NCBI GenBank assembly: GCA_934667425.1
Contig: CAKULV010000006.1
Span: 13,439 to 77,438 of the forward strand
Direction of reading: 5' to 3'
DNA: 64,000 nucleotides
Origin: an uncultured Kiritimatiellota bacterium
GTDB taxonomy: Bacteria; Verrucomicrobiota; Kiritimatiellia; RFP12; UBA1067
Below are positions 26,190 to 33,642 of this stretch, piece after piece (the first letter of the stretch is position 1; the number at the start of each line of letters is the position of its first letter). Below the pieces are notes generated by a model. That model had not been told where the DNA came from. It did no database searches and saw only the letters and a program-made list of their open reading frames with translations. Position numbers and translations under genes: made by a program.

Positions 26190-26342
26190 ATGGGCCTTGG
26201 TTCTGTCCTGGTCGTCGTGGCGGTGTTGGCCCTTGCGGCGTTCGCCGTGTGGAGGAACCTCCGCAAGGGCGTCCCGTGCGAATGCGGCGGCTCGTGCCGC
26301 GCCTGCGGGGGACGATGCCGCTGCAGCGTGAAAAATTCCTGA
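26190..26342 (+). CDS. FeoB-associated Cys-rich membrane protein
   Basis: A 50-residue protein beginning 1 nt after the feoB stop. MGLGSVLVVVAVLALAAFAV is a single membrane span, then a short basic linker and seven Cys residues in CECGGSCRACGGRCRCS. This matches the FeoB-associated Cys-rich membrane protein family (PF12669): one helix plus a Cys-rich tail at the 3' end of feo operons. The tail may bind iron. The role in Fe2+ transport is not established. Confidence 0.85.
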   Translation: MGLGSVLVVVAVLALAAFAVWRNLRKGVPCECGGSCRACGGRCRCSVKNS

Positions 26343-26350
26343 AAAGGGGA

Positions 26351-26379
26351 TTGCGAAAGAAATGGCGGCGTGATATAAT
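26351..26379 (+). promoter_or_regulatory. Sigma70 promoter of the outer-membrane protein gene
   Basis: TTGCGA (26351-26356), 17-bp spacer, TATAAT (26374-26379). The 5' leader starts with TCTAACAAAATTAGA, an imperfect dyad, just after the -10. The gene starts at 26438 with GAGG upstream. Confidence 0.75.
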
Positions 26380-26437
26380 TACCCGCGTCTAACAAAATTA
26401 GAGTTCTCGAAACAAAGTTCGAAAACGAGGAAAACAC

Positions 26438-27340
26438 ATGAATGCAATGAAAATGACGGTTGTCGCCTGCTCTGCGGTTGTCTGCGGGGCCCTGACGGCG
26501 GCGGAGAGTGAGTCTGAGGCGGAGAAGCCGGGCTTTTCCCTGTCGGACTATGTGGCGGTCGAGGCCGGGGTGGCGCTTGATTCGCGATACATGTCGTACG
26601 GCGTGATTGACGGCAAGGATCCGATCGTTACGCCAAGTGCGCAGGTGACGCTGTTCGACTACGTCTATTTCGGGGTGTCGGCAATCTACGACGTCACGAA
26701 GGCGAACGGCAAGAGGGGCGGATACGGCAACCGCGCCGGGCAGTGGACGACGCTTGACGCCACAGTCGGCGTGGCGCACGATTTCGAGTTGTGCGAATCG
26801 CTCGGTGCGCTTTCCGTCGACTTCAACTACATATACGAATACCTTCGCCGCTACCATAGCGACATGGGCGATACCCAGTACCTCAATCTTGAGTTCTCCC
26901 TTGGCGACCTCTGGCTTGAGCCTACGCTCGCCATCGAGAGGGATCTGATGGCGGATGACGGCACGTACGTGAACTTCAGCATCGGCCACGAGTTCTCCAT
27001 CATAGACGGGGCGAACGAGGATGACTCGCCGGTTCTGGCGTTCCGTCCGTCGATTGGACAGGGCATCGGCAATTCGCAGCGCGCAGCCGGATATTTCGTG
27101 AAGCGCAAAGGGTCGGAGGAGGCTCTTGACCATGGCGGTTTGATGGATACGACGATCATGGGCGAGCTCACCTGGAACATTTGCGAGAACATTTCGCTCA
27201 CCGGATATGTCGCCTACAGCGATTACCTGCTTGACGGGAACATGCGCGATGGCGCCCGCGCCCACAACGCGGATTGGGGCAGCGCCTGTGACCGGTCGTG
27301 GAATGTCTACGGCGGCATAGCCCTCGGCGTTTCGTTCTGA
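26438..27340 (+). CDS. Predicted outer-membrane beta-barrel protein
   Basis: A 300-residue protein with a signal peptide (MKMTVVACSAVVCGALTAAE) and then alternating amphipathic strands rich in Tyr, Gly and acidic residues (VEAGVALDSRYMSYGVIDG; VYFGVSAIYDVTKAN; GGIALGVSF). It ends in Phe, the usual C-terminal beta-signal for BAM-assembled proteins. About 12-14 strands are expected. The family resembles small barrel proteins often annotated as TorF/Gcw_chp-like; I cannot name it securely. It lies just downstream of feo but has its own promoter, and ends at a strong terminator. Confidence 0.65.
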   Translation: MNAMKMTVVACSAVVCGALTAAESESEAEKPGFSLSDYVAVEAGVALDSRYMSYGVIDGKDPIVTPSAQVTLFDYVYFGVSAIYDVTKANGKRGGYGNRAGQWTTLDATVGVAHDFELCESLGALSVDFNYIYEYLRRYHSDMGDTQYLNLEFSLGDLWLEPTLAIERDLMADDGTYVNFSIGHEFSIIDGANEDDSPVLAFRPSIGQGIGNSQRAAGYFVKRKGSEEALDHGGLMDTTIMGELTWNICENISLTGYVAYSDYLLDGNMRDGARAHNADWGSACDRSWNVYGGIALGVSF

Positions 27341-27375
27341 GCGTGATTGCCGGTTGTTTGGTTGGTTGAGAGTTG

Positions 27376-27408
27376 TCCGGGCGGCATGATCTGCCGCCCG
27401 GATTTTTC
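27376..27408 (+). terminator. Rho-independent terminator
   Basis: Perfect 11-bp stem TCCGGGCGGCA/TGCCGCCCGGA (27376-27386/27392-27402), 5-nt loop, then TTTTTC. Ends the outer-membrane protein transcript 36 nt after its stop. Confidence 0.95.
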
Positions 27409-27532
27409 TTTGCATCCCGCGTCGGTTCTCCAACAGGCAACGCGCCATCGTTGCCGGTCAACCTTGTCCCGGGATGCCTGTTCCTTTCGCCGGAGCGCAG
27501 ATGGAGATTTTGAGTGCGTTGCATTTTTACGT

Positions 27533-27560
27533 TTGAAATCGCAACGAGGTGTGATACACT
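27533..27560 (+). promoter_or_regulatory. Sigma70-like promoter of the Tat-lipoprotein isomerase gene
   Basis: TTGAAA (27533-27538), 16-bp spacer, TACACT (27555-27560); the ATG at 27602 follows after ~35 nt, with AAGGAG (27588-27593) as ribosome binding site. Confidence 0.55.
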
Positions 27561-27601
27561 TGGAGGCAATTGGTTTTTCAGACAAGCAAGGAGTGAAGGA
27601 T

Positions 27602-28552
27602 ATGATCAACAGAAGAATGTTCCTGATTCAGGGGGCGGCGTTGGCCGCAGGCGGATGCGCCAATGCCGCAAAAGGTGCGGGCGTTGGATCTGTGTATGAT
27701 GGCATCCCGATCGGCGTTATCACATATTCGTATCGCGGCATGCCCGTCGGGCGGTACAAGACGCTTGAATACGTGAGGGCTTCCGGTCTCAGTGAAATGG
27801 AGTTCATGTCGAACGATCTGGAGCTTGATGCCGGCTCCCCCGTGAATGGGCTTCCGTGGAAGCTGACCAAGGAGGAGTCGGCGAAGGCTGCGGCCTGGAG
27901 GCGCACCGTCGATCTCAAGCGCTTCGAGGATGTGCGGGCGAAATACGAGGGTTCAGGCGTAAAGGCCCATATCGTCAAGTTCGCCTCCATTGACGGCGGG
28001 GCCGGCTGGTCTGATGAGGATATAGAGTATTGCTTCAGGGTCGCCCGCATAATGGGCGCAAAGGCGATTACGCGCGAAGTCCCAAACCCCAAGAACATGG
28101 CGGCATGGGAGAAGAGCGCCAGGCGGCTGGCGCGCTTTGCGGAGCGGTACGACATTGCTGTCGCTTTCCACAACCACCTTCAGATAGATGCGAAGACGTA
28201 TGACGGGCCTTTGCTTGACTGGTCACCGAAGTTCATGATCAACTTCGATATCGGGCATTACGTTGCGGCGAACGACGACGATCCCCTTGCGTTCGTGAAG
28301 AAGTACCACGACCGCATATACTCCATCCACATAAAGGACCGCACGACCAAGGCGCATGGGCAGAAGAATCTCGCGTTTGGCAAGGGGGATACGCCCCTTG
28401 TCGGACTCTTCGGCCTTATGCGCAAGGAAGGATACCGCTTCCCGTGCGACATTGAACTTGAATATGCGATCCCGAAGGGATCCGATGCCGTTCGCGAAGT
28501 GGACGCATCCCGCCGCTATTGCGCCACAAACATCGCAAAACTGAACGGCTGA
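27602..28552 (+). CDS. Sugar phosphate isomerase/epimerase-like Tat lipoprotein
   Basis: A 316-residue protein. The N-terminus NRRMFLIQGAALAAGGC combines a twin-Arg motif with a lipobox (AGGC), predicting Tat export and lipid anchoring. The mature part is a xylose-isomerase-like TIM barrel (PF01261) with metal-ligand segments AVAFHNHLQI (His), FMINFDIGHY (Asp), IYSIHIKDR (His) and CDIELEYAIP (Glu). Such exported isomerase-like proteins are abundant in Planctomycetes and Kiritimatiellota, where extracytoplasmic sugar metabolism is suspected. The upstream in-frame extension (from 27347) crosses the terminator and promoter and is rejected. Single-gene unit. Confidence 0.8.
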   Translation: MINRRMFLIQGAALAAGGCANAAKGAGVGSVYDGIPIGVITYSYRGMPVGRYKTLEYVRASGLSEMEFMSNDLELDAGSPVNGLPWKLTKEESAKAAAWRRTVDLKRFEDVRAKYEGSGVKAHIVKFASIDGGAGWSDEDIEYCFRVARIMGAKAITREVPNPKNMAAWEKSARRLARFAERYDIAVAFHNHLQIDAKTYDGPLLDWSPKFMINFDIGHYVAANDDDPLAFVKKYHDRIYSIHIKDRTTKAHGQKNLAFGKGDTPLVGLFGLMRKEGYRFPCDIELEYAIPKGSDAVREVDASRRYCATNIAKLNG

Positions 28553-28655
28553 CGCCATCCCGAACCCGATGCGGAGTTTTTTTGTTTTTCGCGTCAGGTT
28601 TTCGGATGGCTGAATCCTTATATGCTTGTCAACAATGACAGAAAGACAAGGAAGC

Positions 28656-29060
28656 ATGAACAAGAAACTGATGATAACGACGGTTGCCGCAATTGCGGCG
28701 GGGCTGGCACTTGCCCATCCTGGCCCTGGCGGATTCCGTGGCGGTCCTGGCCCGAGAGGATTCCATGGCGGCTGCGGTCCGCGGGGCTTTAGGGGAGGGC
28801 CTCCGCCGATGCGAGGGCCTGGTCCGGGTTTCCACCATCATGGGCATTGCGGATGGGGCGTGGCAGGCGCCATGTTGGGCGCCGCGGTCGTGCGCAACAT
28901 TGTCCGCCCCGCGCCGGTTGTCGTTGCGCCGTCACCTGTATATGCGCCGACTGTATATGCGCCGACTGTATATGCGCCGCCGCCAGTTGTCGTCGCGCCG
29001 CCGCCCGTGATATACGCACCGCCGCCCCCACCGCCGCCACCGCCCTGTCGGTTCTGGTAG
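28656..29060 (+). CDS. Exported Gly/Pro/His-rich low-complexity protein
   Basis: A 134-residue protein. The signal peptide (MNKKLMITTVAAIAAGLALA) is followed by a Gly/Arg/Pro/His-rich stretch (GGPGPRGFHGGCGPRGFRGG), a short hydrophobic/glycine segment (VAGAMLGAAVVRNIV, possible membrane or glycine-zipper-like) and a Pro-rich tail with three tandem YAPTV/YAPPP units and a run of nine prolines before CRFW. Function unknown; low-complexity composition makes homology assignment unsafe. ATG 28656 with AAGGAAGC upstream is preferred over 28626. Confidence 0.55.
   Translation: MNKKLMITTVAAIAAGLALAHPGPGGFRGGPGPRGFHGGCGPRGFRGGPPPMRGPGPGFHHHGHCGWGVAGAMLGAAVVRNIVRPAPVVVAPSPVYAPTVYAPTVYAPPPVVVAPPPVIYAPPPPPPPPPCRFW
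28938..28980 (+). repeat. 15-bp tandem repeat inside the Pro-rich protein gene
   Basis: TATATGCGCCGACTG is repeated twice exactly and a third time partly (TATATGCGCC), encoding the YAPTV units. In-frame repeats like this can change copy number without a frameshift. Confidence 0.85.
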
Positions 29061-29076
29061 CGGCCGCTGGCCGCTG

Positions 29077-29109
29077 ATGCCGGCTCTCCCCGTTCGGGGA
29101 GTCCGGCAT
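29077..29109 (+). terminator. Strong hairpin after the Pro-rich protein gene, probable terminator
   Basis: ATGCCGG ... CTCCCC-gttc-GGGGAG ... CCGGCAT, a 13-bp interrupted stem starting 17 nt after the stop. The following T-tract is weak (TTTCG). Confidence 0.5.
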
Positions 29110-29211
29110 TTCGATGGCGTCATTTGCGGCCGCTTGGATGGACCGGCGAGAGGGGTTTGATACACGTAATGGCAATGGGAGGCGTCTGACGGCGTTTGCC
29201 ATCCTGAATCA

Positions 29212-29565
29212 ATGCGGAAGAAGCGCTCCGATAGTGAAGAGATTGCAGTGGTGATGGGCGTACGCGCCAGGGTCGCGCGTACGCTTTTTGCCAGAATGAA
29301 AGGCCTCATGGGAACAAGGTCGCTGCCGCCAGGCGAGGGCATGCTGATCCTGCGGTGCAATGCCATACACACGTTCTTCATGTCGTTTCCGATAGATGCG
29401 ACATTCCTTGACAGGCACGACGATGTCGTAAAGGTGGTGCGCAACATCCCCCCGTGGCGTCCTTTCGTATGGGGTGGATTCCGGGCTGTAAAGGTCCTTG
29501 AGACGGAGGCGCAGAATCCGGTGGAGGGCGTCTGTCTGGACGGGGCCACGCCGCAGAAGGCATGA
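29212..29565 (+). CDS. DUF192 family protein
   Basis: A 117-residue protein of the DUF192 family (PF02643). The conserved pattern is clear: ARTLFARMKGLMGTRSLPPG, then GMLILRCNAIHTFFMSFPID and VLETEAQN. DUF192 proteins are small beta-rich proteins of unknown function, usually single-copy. Many are exported, but no signal peptide is seen here. The neighbours (Pro-rich protein upstream, gapA downstream) give no functional hint. The start is the first ATG in frame; no strong ribosome binding site is visible. Confidence 0.85.
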   Translation: MRKKRSDSEEIAVVMGVRARVARTLFARMKGLMGTRSLPPGEGMLILRCNAIHTFFMSFPIDATFLDRHDDVVKVVRNIPPWRPFVWGGFRAVKVLETEAQNPVEGVCLDGATPQKA

Positions 29566-29633
29566 TCCGCAGGGGATCCGTGCGCGCTGGCGGTCTGATT
29601 CCGCGCGCCATTGCTCCTTCGGCGGCGGATGGC

Positions 29634-29662
29634 TTGACTTCACCGCCGTTTTAGGCTATACT
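29634..29662 (+). promoter_or_regulatory. Sigma70 promoter of gapA
   Basis: TTGACT (29634-29639), 17-bp spacer, TATACT (29657-29662); about 57 nt of leader precede the ATG at 29726, with GAAAAGG as ribosome binding site. Confidence 0.8.
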
Positions 29663-29725
29663 ACCGACTTGTTTTTTCCGTTAGGGAGTGTCCCTGCGGG
29701 GTAATCAAGAAAGAAAAGGTATAAA

Positions 29726-30733
29726 ATGGCTATCAAGGTTGGCATTAACGGCTTTGGCCGTATCGGCCGCATGGTTTTCCGCGCGGCGGTTGAAAACTTC
29801 GCGAACGACATTGAAGTGGTCGGCATCAACGATCTTCTCGATCCCGATTACCTCGCGTACATGCTCAAGTACGATTCCGTGCACGGCACCTTCAAGCATC
29901 AGGTTTCGGCCTGCAACGAGAAGAAGGTTCTCATCGTTGACGGCAAGGAGATCAAGGTTTCGGCCGAGAAGGATCCGGCGGCCCTCCCCTGGAAGGAGCT
30001 CAACGTCGATGTCGTCGTCGAGTCCACGGGTCTCTTCCTTACGGACGAGAAGGCTCGCGCCCACATCACGGCCGGAGCCAAGAAGGTGATCATGAGCGCT
30101 CCTTCCAAGGACGCTACGCCGATGTTCGTCTATGGCGTGAACGACAAGACGTACGCCGGCCAGGACATCATCTCCAACGCTTCCTGCACGACGAACTGCC
30201 TTGCGCCGCTCTCCAAGGTCCTCAACGACACGTTCGGCATCAAGCGCGGCCTCATGACCACGATCCACGCCGCCACGGCGACGCAGAAGACGGTCGATGG
30301 CCCGTCCAAGAAGGATTGGCGCGGTGGTCGCGGCATCCTCGAGAACATGATCCCGTCCTCCACGGGCGCGGCGAAGGCCGTCGGCAAGGTTCTCCCGCAG
30401 CTCAACGGCAAGCTCACGGGCATGTCCGTGCGCGTTCCCACGAGCGACGTCTCGTTCGTCGATCTCACGGTCGAGCTCGAGAAGGAAGCGACCTACGAGG
30501 AGATCTGCGCGGCGATGAAGGCTGCGTCGGAAGGCGAGCTCAAGGGCGTTCTCGGCTACACGGACGAGGCTGTCGTCTCCACCGACTTCCGCGGCGACTC
30601 CCGCACGTCGATCTTCGACGTCAAGGCCGGCATCCAGCTCGACAAGACCTTCGTGAAGGTCTGCTCCTGGTACGACAACGAGTGGGGCTACTCGAACAAG
30701 GTGCTCGAGATGGTCCGCGTGATCGCGAAGTAA
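29726..30733 (+). CDS. gapA: Glyceraldehyde-3-phosphate dehydrogenase, type I
   Basis: A 335-residue protein of standard length. The N-terminal Rossmann motif is INGFGRIGRMVFRA (residues 8-21) and the catalytic Cys is C154 in SNASCTTNCLAP. The C-terminal substrate domain ends WYDNEWGYSNKVLEMV. It converts glyceraldehyde-3-phosphate to 1,3-bisphosphoglycerate in glycolysis/gluconeogenesis. It has its own strong promoter and unusually biased codons (GTC, CTC, AAG, GAG nearly fixed) compared with neighbours, as expected for a highly expressed gene. rpsU, another highly expressed gene, follows. Confidence 0.97.
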   Translation: MAIKVGINGFGRIGRMVFRAAVENFANDIEVVGINDLLDPDYLAYMLKYDSVHGTFKHQVSACNEKKVLIVDGKEIKVSAEKDPAALPWKELNVDVVVESTGLFLTDEKARAHITAGAKKVIMSAPSKDATPMFVYGVNDKTYAGQDIISNASCTTNCLAPLSKVLNDTFGIKRGLMTTIHAATATQKTVDGPSKKDWRGGRGILENMIPSSTGAAKAVGKVLPQLNGKLTGMSVRVPTSDVSFVDLTVELEKEATYEEICAAMKAASEGELKGVLGYTDEAVVSTDFRGDSRTSIFDVKAGIQLDKTFVKVCSWYDNEWGYSNKVLEMVRVIAK

Positions 30734-30750
30734 CTTCATGGACCACGATG

Positions 30751-30780
30751 CGGGGGACTTTCGGGTTCCCCGTCTCTTTC
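30751..30780 (+). terminator. Possible terminator after gapA
   Basis: CGGGGGA/TTCCCCG (30751-30757/30766-30772) 7-bp stem including one G-T pair, then TCTCTTTCCC. The U-tract is poor, so termination may be partial, with some read-through into rpsU. Confidence 0.4.
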
Positions 30781-30823
30781 CCTGAAATGGGGACAAGGCC
30801 ATAGGGAAGGGGGTGAAGAGGCA

Positions 30824-31024
30824 ATGGCAATCCAGCTCAAGCTGAAAAAGGGCGAATCCGTTGAACGCGGATTGAAGCGGCTCAAGAAGATTCTCGACAA
30901 GGAGGGTCTGATCAAGACGTTGCGCGAGACGCGCTACTTCGAGAAGCCGTGCGTGAAGGCGCGCAAGAAATCTGCGCGCGCTCGCATCCGCGCCCGTTCG
31001 CGCCGCCGCATGGCGGAGATGTGA
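30824..31024 (+). CDS. rpsU: 30S ribosomal protein S21
   Basis: A 66-residue very basic protein. It follows the S21 pattern: KKGESVERGLKRLKKILDKE, then GLIKTLRETRYFEKP, then a Lys/Arg-rich tail RARIRARSRRRMAEM. S21 binds the 16S rRNA near the anti-Shine-Dalgarno region. Ribosome binding site AGGGGGTGAAGAGG lies close upstream of ATG. It lies between gapA and a clear terminator and may be co-transcribed with gapA. Confidence 0.95.
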   Translation: MAIQLKLKKGESVERGLKRLKKILDKEGLIKTLRETRYFEKPCVKARKKSARARIRARSRRRMAEM

Positions 31025-31073
31025 ACGTGACGGAGGAGCCGTTTTCAACGGTGCCTCTTCATTGGAAAACAAG

Positions 31074-31108
31074 GCAGGTGGGCGATCGTTCGTCCACCTG
31101 CTTCGTTT
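31074..31108 (+). terminator. Rho-independent terminator of rpsU
   Basis: GCAGGTGGGCGA/TCGTCCACCTGC, a 12-bp stem with one G-T pair and a 4-nt loop (31074-31101), then TTCGTTTTC. Its presence argues against starting ribBA upstream of it. Confidence 0.85.
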
Positions 31109-31199
31109 TCACTCCGACGCGGGGGATGGCCGCATGCGAAGGGGCATTCGCGTCATCCCCGGCGATTGAGCAGAATGACGTGCCAGAATTGGCCGGATA

Positions 31200-31208
31200 T
31201 GGTAAAAT
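31200..31208 (+). promoter_or_regulatory. Extended -10 promoter of ribBA
   Basis: TGGTAAAAT (31200-31208), the same extended -10 form seen at other genes in the window. The predicted TSS (~31215) is within 5 nt of the preferred TTG start at 31219. No FMN riboswitch sequence is visible. Confidence 0.5.
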
Positions 31209-31218
31209 ACCGCCTACT

Positions 31219-32430
31219 TTGAAAGAGGAATTTGACAATGTTGAGGATTGTCTCGCTGCGTTGGCGCGAGGCGAGATTGTTGTGGTGACCGACGATGAGG
31301 ATCGCGAAAACGAGGGCGACTGCATCTGCGCGGCCCGTTTCGCCACCACGGCTAACGTTAACTTCATGGCCACCCACGCAAAGGGGCTGATATGCATGCC
31401 CATGTCGAGCGAGTGGTGCCACAGGCTGGATCTCCACCAGATGGTGGAGGATAATACCGACAATCACCAGACAGCGTTCACGGTCTCGATAGATGCCGTG
31501 TCGACGACCACCGGGATATCTGCGGAGGAGCGCTCGATGACGGCCCTTGCCTGTGTGCGTCCGGGCGCCGGTCCGAAGGACTTCCGACGGCCGGGGCACA
31601 TGTTCCCGCTGGAGGCCCGCAAGGGCGGCGTGCTTAAGCGGGCCGGGCACACGGAGGCGACGGTGGACATGTGCCGCCTCGCCGGCCTTGAGGAGGTCGG
31701 CCTCTGCTGCGAGATAATGAAGGACGACGGCACCATGGCCAGGCTGGGCGACATCAGGGAGTTCACAACGAAGCATGGCCTCAAGCTGATGTCGATCGCG
31801 CAGCTCATAGCGTACCGCCGCCGCAACGAGCGTCTGGTGGAGAAGGTCGAAGAGGTGGACATGCCTACGGCCTGGGGACACTTCAGGCTGTCGATGTACC
31901 GTTCGCTGGTCACGGGGCTTGAGCACCTTGCCCTGGTGAAGGGCGATGTGTCCGGCGGGGATCCGGTGCTCGTGCGGGTCCATTCCGAATGCTTCACCGG
32001 CGACGTGCTTGGGTCCGAGCGGTGCGACTGCGGTTCGCAGCTTCACGCGGCGATGAGGATGGTCGAGCAGGCCGGTCGCGGCGTCATCCTCTACATGCGG
32101 CAGGAGGGCCGTGGGATCGGCCTCGCGAACAAGCTTCACGCCTACCGCAAGCAGGAGGCGGGGATGGACACGGTCGAGGCGAATGTCGCGCTTGGCTTTG
32201 CGCCCGACCTGCGCGAGTATGGCGAGGGTGCGCAGATCCTCGAGGATCTCGGTGTGTCCAAGGTTAGGCTGATAACGAACAATCCGAGGAAGATCAAGGG
32301 ACTTGCCGGCTACGGCATAGAGATATCGGAGCGAATCCCCGTCGTGATTCCAGCAACAGAGCACGACAGGAACTATCTGGAAACCAAAAGAGTCAAAATG
32401 GGCCATCTGCTCGATGGCCCGGCAGTGTGA
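31219..32430 (+). CDS. ribBA: Bifunctional DHBP synthase / GTP cyclohydrolase II
   Basis: A 403-residue riboflavin-biosynthesis enzyme. The N-terminal RibB domain has DDEDRENEGD, the NFMATHAKGLICMP segment, HTAFTVSID-like and RAGHTEATVDMCRLAG. The C-terminal RibA domain has the Zn site CFTGDVLGSERCDCGSQL and RQEGRGIGL. It makes 3,4-dihydroxy-2-butanone-4-phosphate from ribulose-5-phosphate and opens the GTP ring. The frame is open to 30949, but the rpsU terminator and an extended -10 lie inside that extension. The TTG at 31219 gives the length and N-terminus (KEEFDNVEDCLAAL) typical of RibBA, so it is preferred. The start is uncertain because no Shine-Dalgarno sequence precedes it. Confidence 0.92.
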   Translation: MKEEFDNVEDCLAALARGEIVVVTDDEDRENEGDCICAARFATTANVNFMATHAKGLICMPMSSEWCHRLDLHQMVEDNTDNHQTAFTVSIDAVSTTTGISAEERSMTALACVRPGAGPKDFRRPGHMFPLEARKGGVLKRAGHTEATVDMCRLAGLEEVGLCCEIMKDDGTMARLGDIREFTTKHGLKLMSIAQLIAYRRRNERLVEKVEEVDMPTAWGHFRLSMYRSLVTGLEHLALVKGDVSGGDPVLVRVHSECFTGDVLGSERCDCGSQLHAAMRMVEQAGRGVILYMRQEGRGIGLANKLHAYRKQEAGMDTVEANVALGFAPDLREYGEGAQILEDLGVSKVRLITNNPRKIKGLAGYGIEISERIPVVIPATEHDRNYLETKRVKMGHLLDGPAV

Positions 32431-32438
32431 GAAGAGAG

Positions 32439-32942
32439 ATGGAAAACACAGAAAAATGTCCATGCGGCAGCGGCGCGACGTACGGCGAGTGCTGCGGCCC
32501 GATTCATGACGGGAAGGTAAAGGCGAAGACGGCCGAGGCCCTTATGCGGGCAAGATACTCCGCGTATGCGGCGAAGCGCATCCCGTTCCTCAGGACGTCC
32601 GCAGGCCCGGAGGTGCAGGCGGAGTTCGACGAGAAGGCCTGCAGGGAATGGGCGGATGCCTCCACGTGGAGCGGGATCGACATCCTCGGCACGGATCGCG
32701 GCGGCGAAGACGATGACGAGGGCTACGTGGAGTTCATGGCGCACTACGCCTCCAACGGGGAGAAGGTGGAGCACCACGAGCATTCGTACTTCAAGAAGAT
32801 AGACGGCGAATGGAAGTTCATCGACGGCAAGATCGAGAACCTCGATCCATACGTGCGCGAAGAGCCGAAGATCGGGCGGAACGATCCGTGTCCGTGCGGA
32901 AGCGGCAAGAAGTACAAGAAGTGCTGCGGCAAAGGCAAGTAG
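32439..32942 (+). CDS. YchJ-like protein with two SEC-C metal-binding motifs
   Basis: A 167-residue protein. The N-terminal YchJ motif CPCGSGATYGECCGPIHDG binds Zn; the middle NTF2-like domain (MRARYSAYAAKRIPFLRTS, then FMAHYASNGEKVEHHEHSYF) matches YchJ/UPF0225; the C-terminal SEC-C motif NDPCPCGSGKKYKKCCGKGK repeats the Zn-binding pattern. SEC-C motifs occur on SecA and many small proteins. ATG 32439, preceded by AGAAGAGAG, is preferred to the GTG at 32427 that overlaps the ribBA stop. Function unknown; probable Zn-binding cytoplasmic protein. Confidence 0.9.
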   Translation: MENTEKCPCGSGATYGECCGPIHDGKVKAKTAEALMRARYSAYAAKRIPFLRTSAGPEVQAEFDEKACREWADASTWSGIDILGTDRGGEDDDEGYVEFMAHYASNGEKVEHHEHSYFKKIDGEWKFIDGKIENLDPYVREEPKIGRNDPCPCGSGKKYKKCCGKGK

Positions 32943-32946
32943 ACGA

Positions 32947-33618
32947 ATGACCAGGCGCGAACTTGCATCATGCATAGACCACACGTTCCTCAAGGCCGCA
33001 GGCGACATCGGCGCCGTAGAGCGGCTGTGCGAGGAGGCGCGCAGGTACCGTTTCGCGTGTGCGATGGTGAACCCCGCCGAGGTCGCGCGGGCCGCCGCGC
33101 TTCTCGATGGTTCGGGCGTCAGGGTCGGCACGGTTGTCGGATTCCCCCTGGGACAGAACACGGTGGCGACAAAGTGCTGCGAGGCCGTAGAGGCGGTCGG
33201 GAACGGTGCGCTGGACATCGACTACGTGCTGAACATCCGCGACCTAAGGTCAAAGCCATCGGAATCCGTCAGGGAGGATCTTGAACTCATGAACCTTGCG
33301 CCGAGGAAGGTGAGCGACGACGTGGTCACGAAGCTGATCATCGAGTGCTGCTACCTTTCGGACGACGAGAAGGTCCTCGCCTGCAGGCTTGCGAAGAAGG
33401 CGGGCTTCGATTTCGTCAAGACCTCCACTGGCTTTGGGCCCGGCGGTGCGACGGTCGAGGACGTTGCCCTCATGCGCAAGACCGTTGGCAAGGGCATGGG
33501 CGTGAAGGCCGCCGGCGGAATACGCACGCTCGATGATGCGCTCGGGATGCTGGCCGCCGGCGCGAACCGCCTTGGATGCAGCGCGGGCGTGGAGATCGTC
33601 AGCCAATATGTGGCTTGA
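32947..33618 (+). CDS. deoC: Deoxyribose-phosphate aldolase
   Basis: A 223-residue TIM-barrel class I aldolase. IDHTFLKA at the N-terminus, VVGFPLG, and FVKTSTGFGPGGATVEDVALM with the Schiff-base Lys are diagnostic; KAAGGIRT carries the second active-site Lys. It cleaves 2-deoxyribose-5-phosphate to acetaldehyde and glyceraldehyde-3-phosphate in nucleoside salvage. It lies 4 nt after the YchJ-like gene, so probably co-transcribed. Confidence 0.96.
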   Translation: MTRRELASCIDHTFLKAAGDIGAVERLCEEARRYRFACAMVNPAEVARAAALLDGSGVRVGTVVGFPLGQNTVATKCCEAVEAVGNGALDIDYVLNIRDLRSKPSESVREDLELMNLAPRKVSDDVVTKLIIECCYLSDDEKVLACRLAKKAGFDFVKTSTGFGPGGATVEDVALMRKTVGKGMGVKAAGGIRTLDDALGMLAAGANRLGCSAGVEIVSQYVA

Positions 33619-33642
33619 CCGTTGTTTTGCTAAAGGAGTGAT

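Noticed and set aside
31219..31240. FMN riboswitch before ribBA
   Set aside because: No conserved FMN-riboswitch sequence (AGGGGCAG-type core) is present between rpsU and ribBA.
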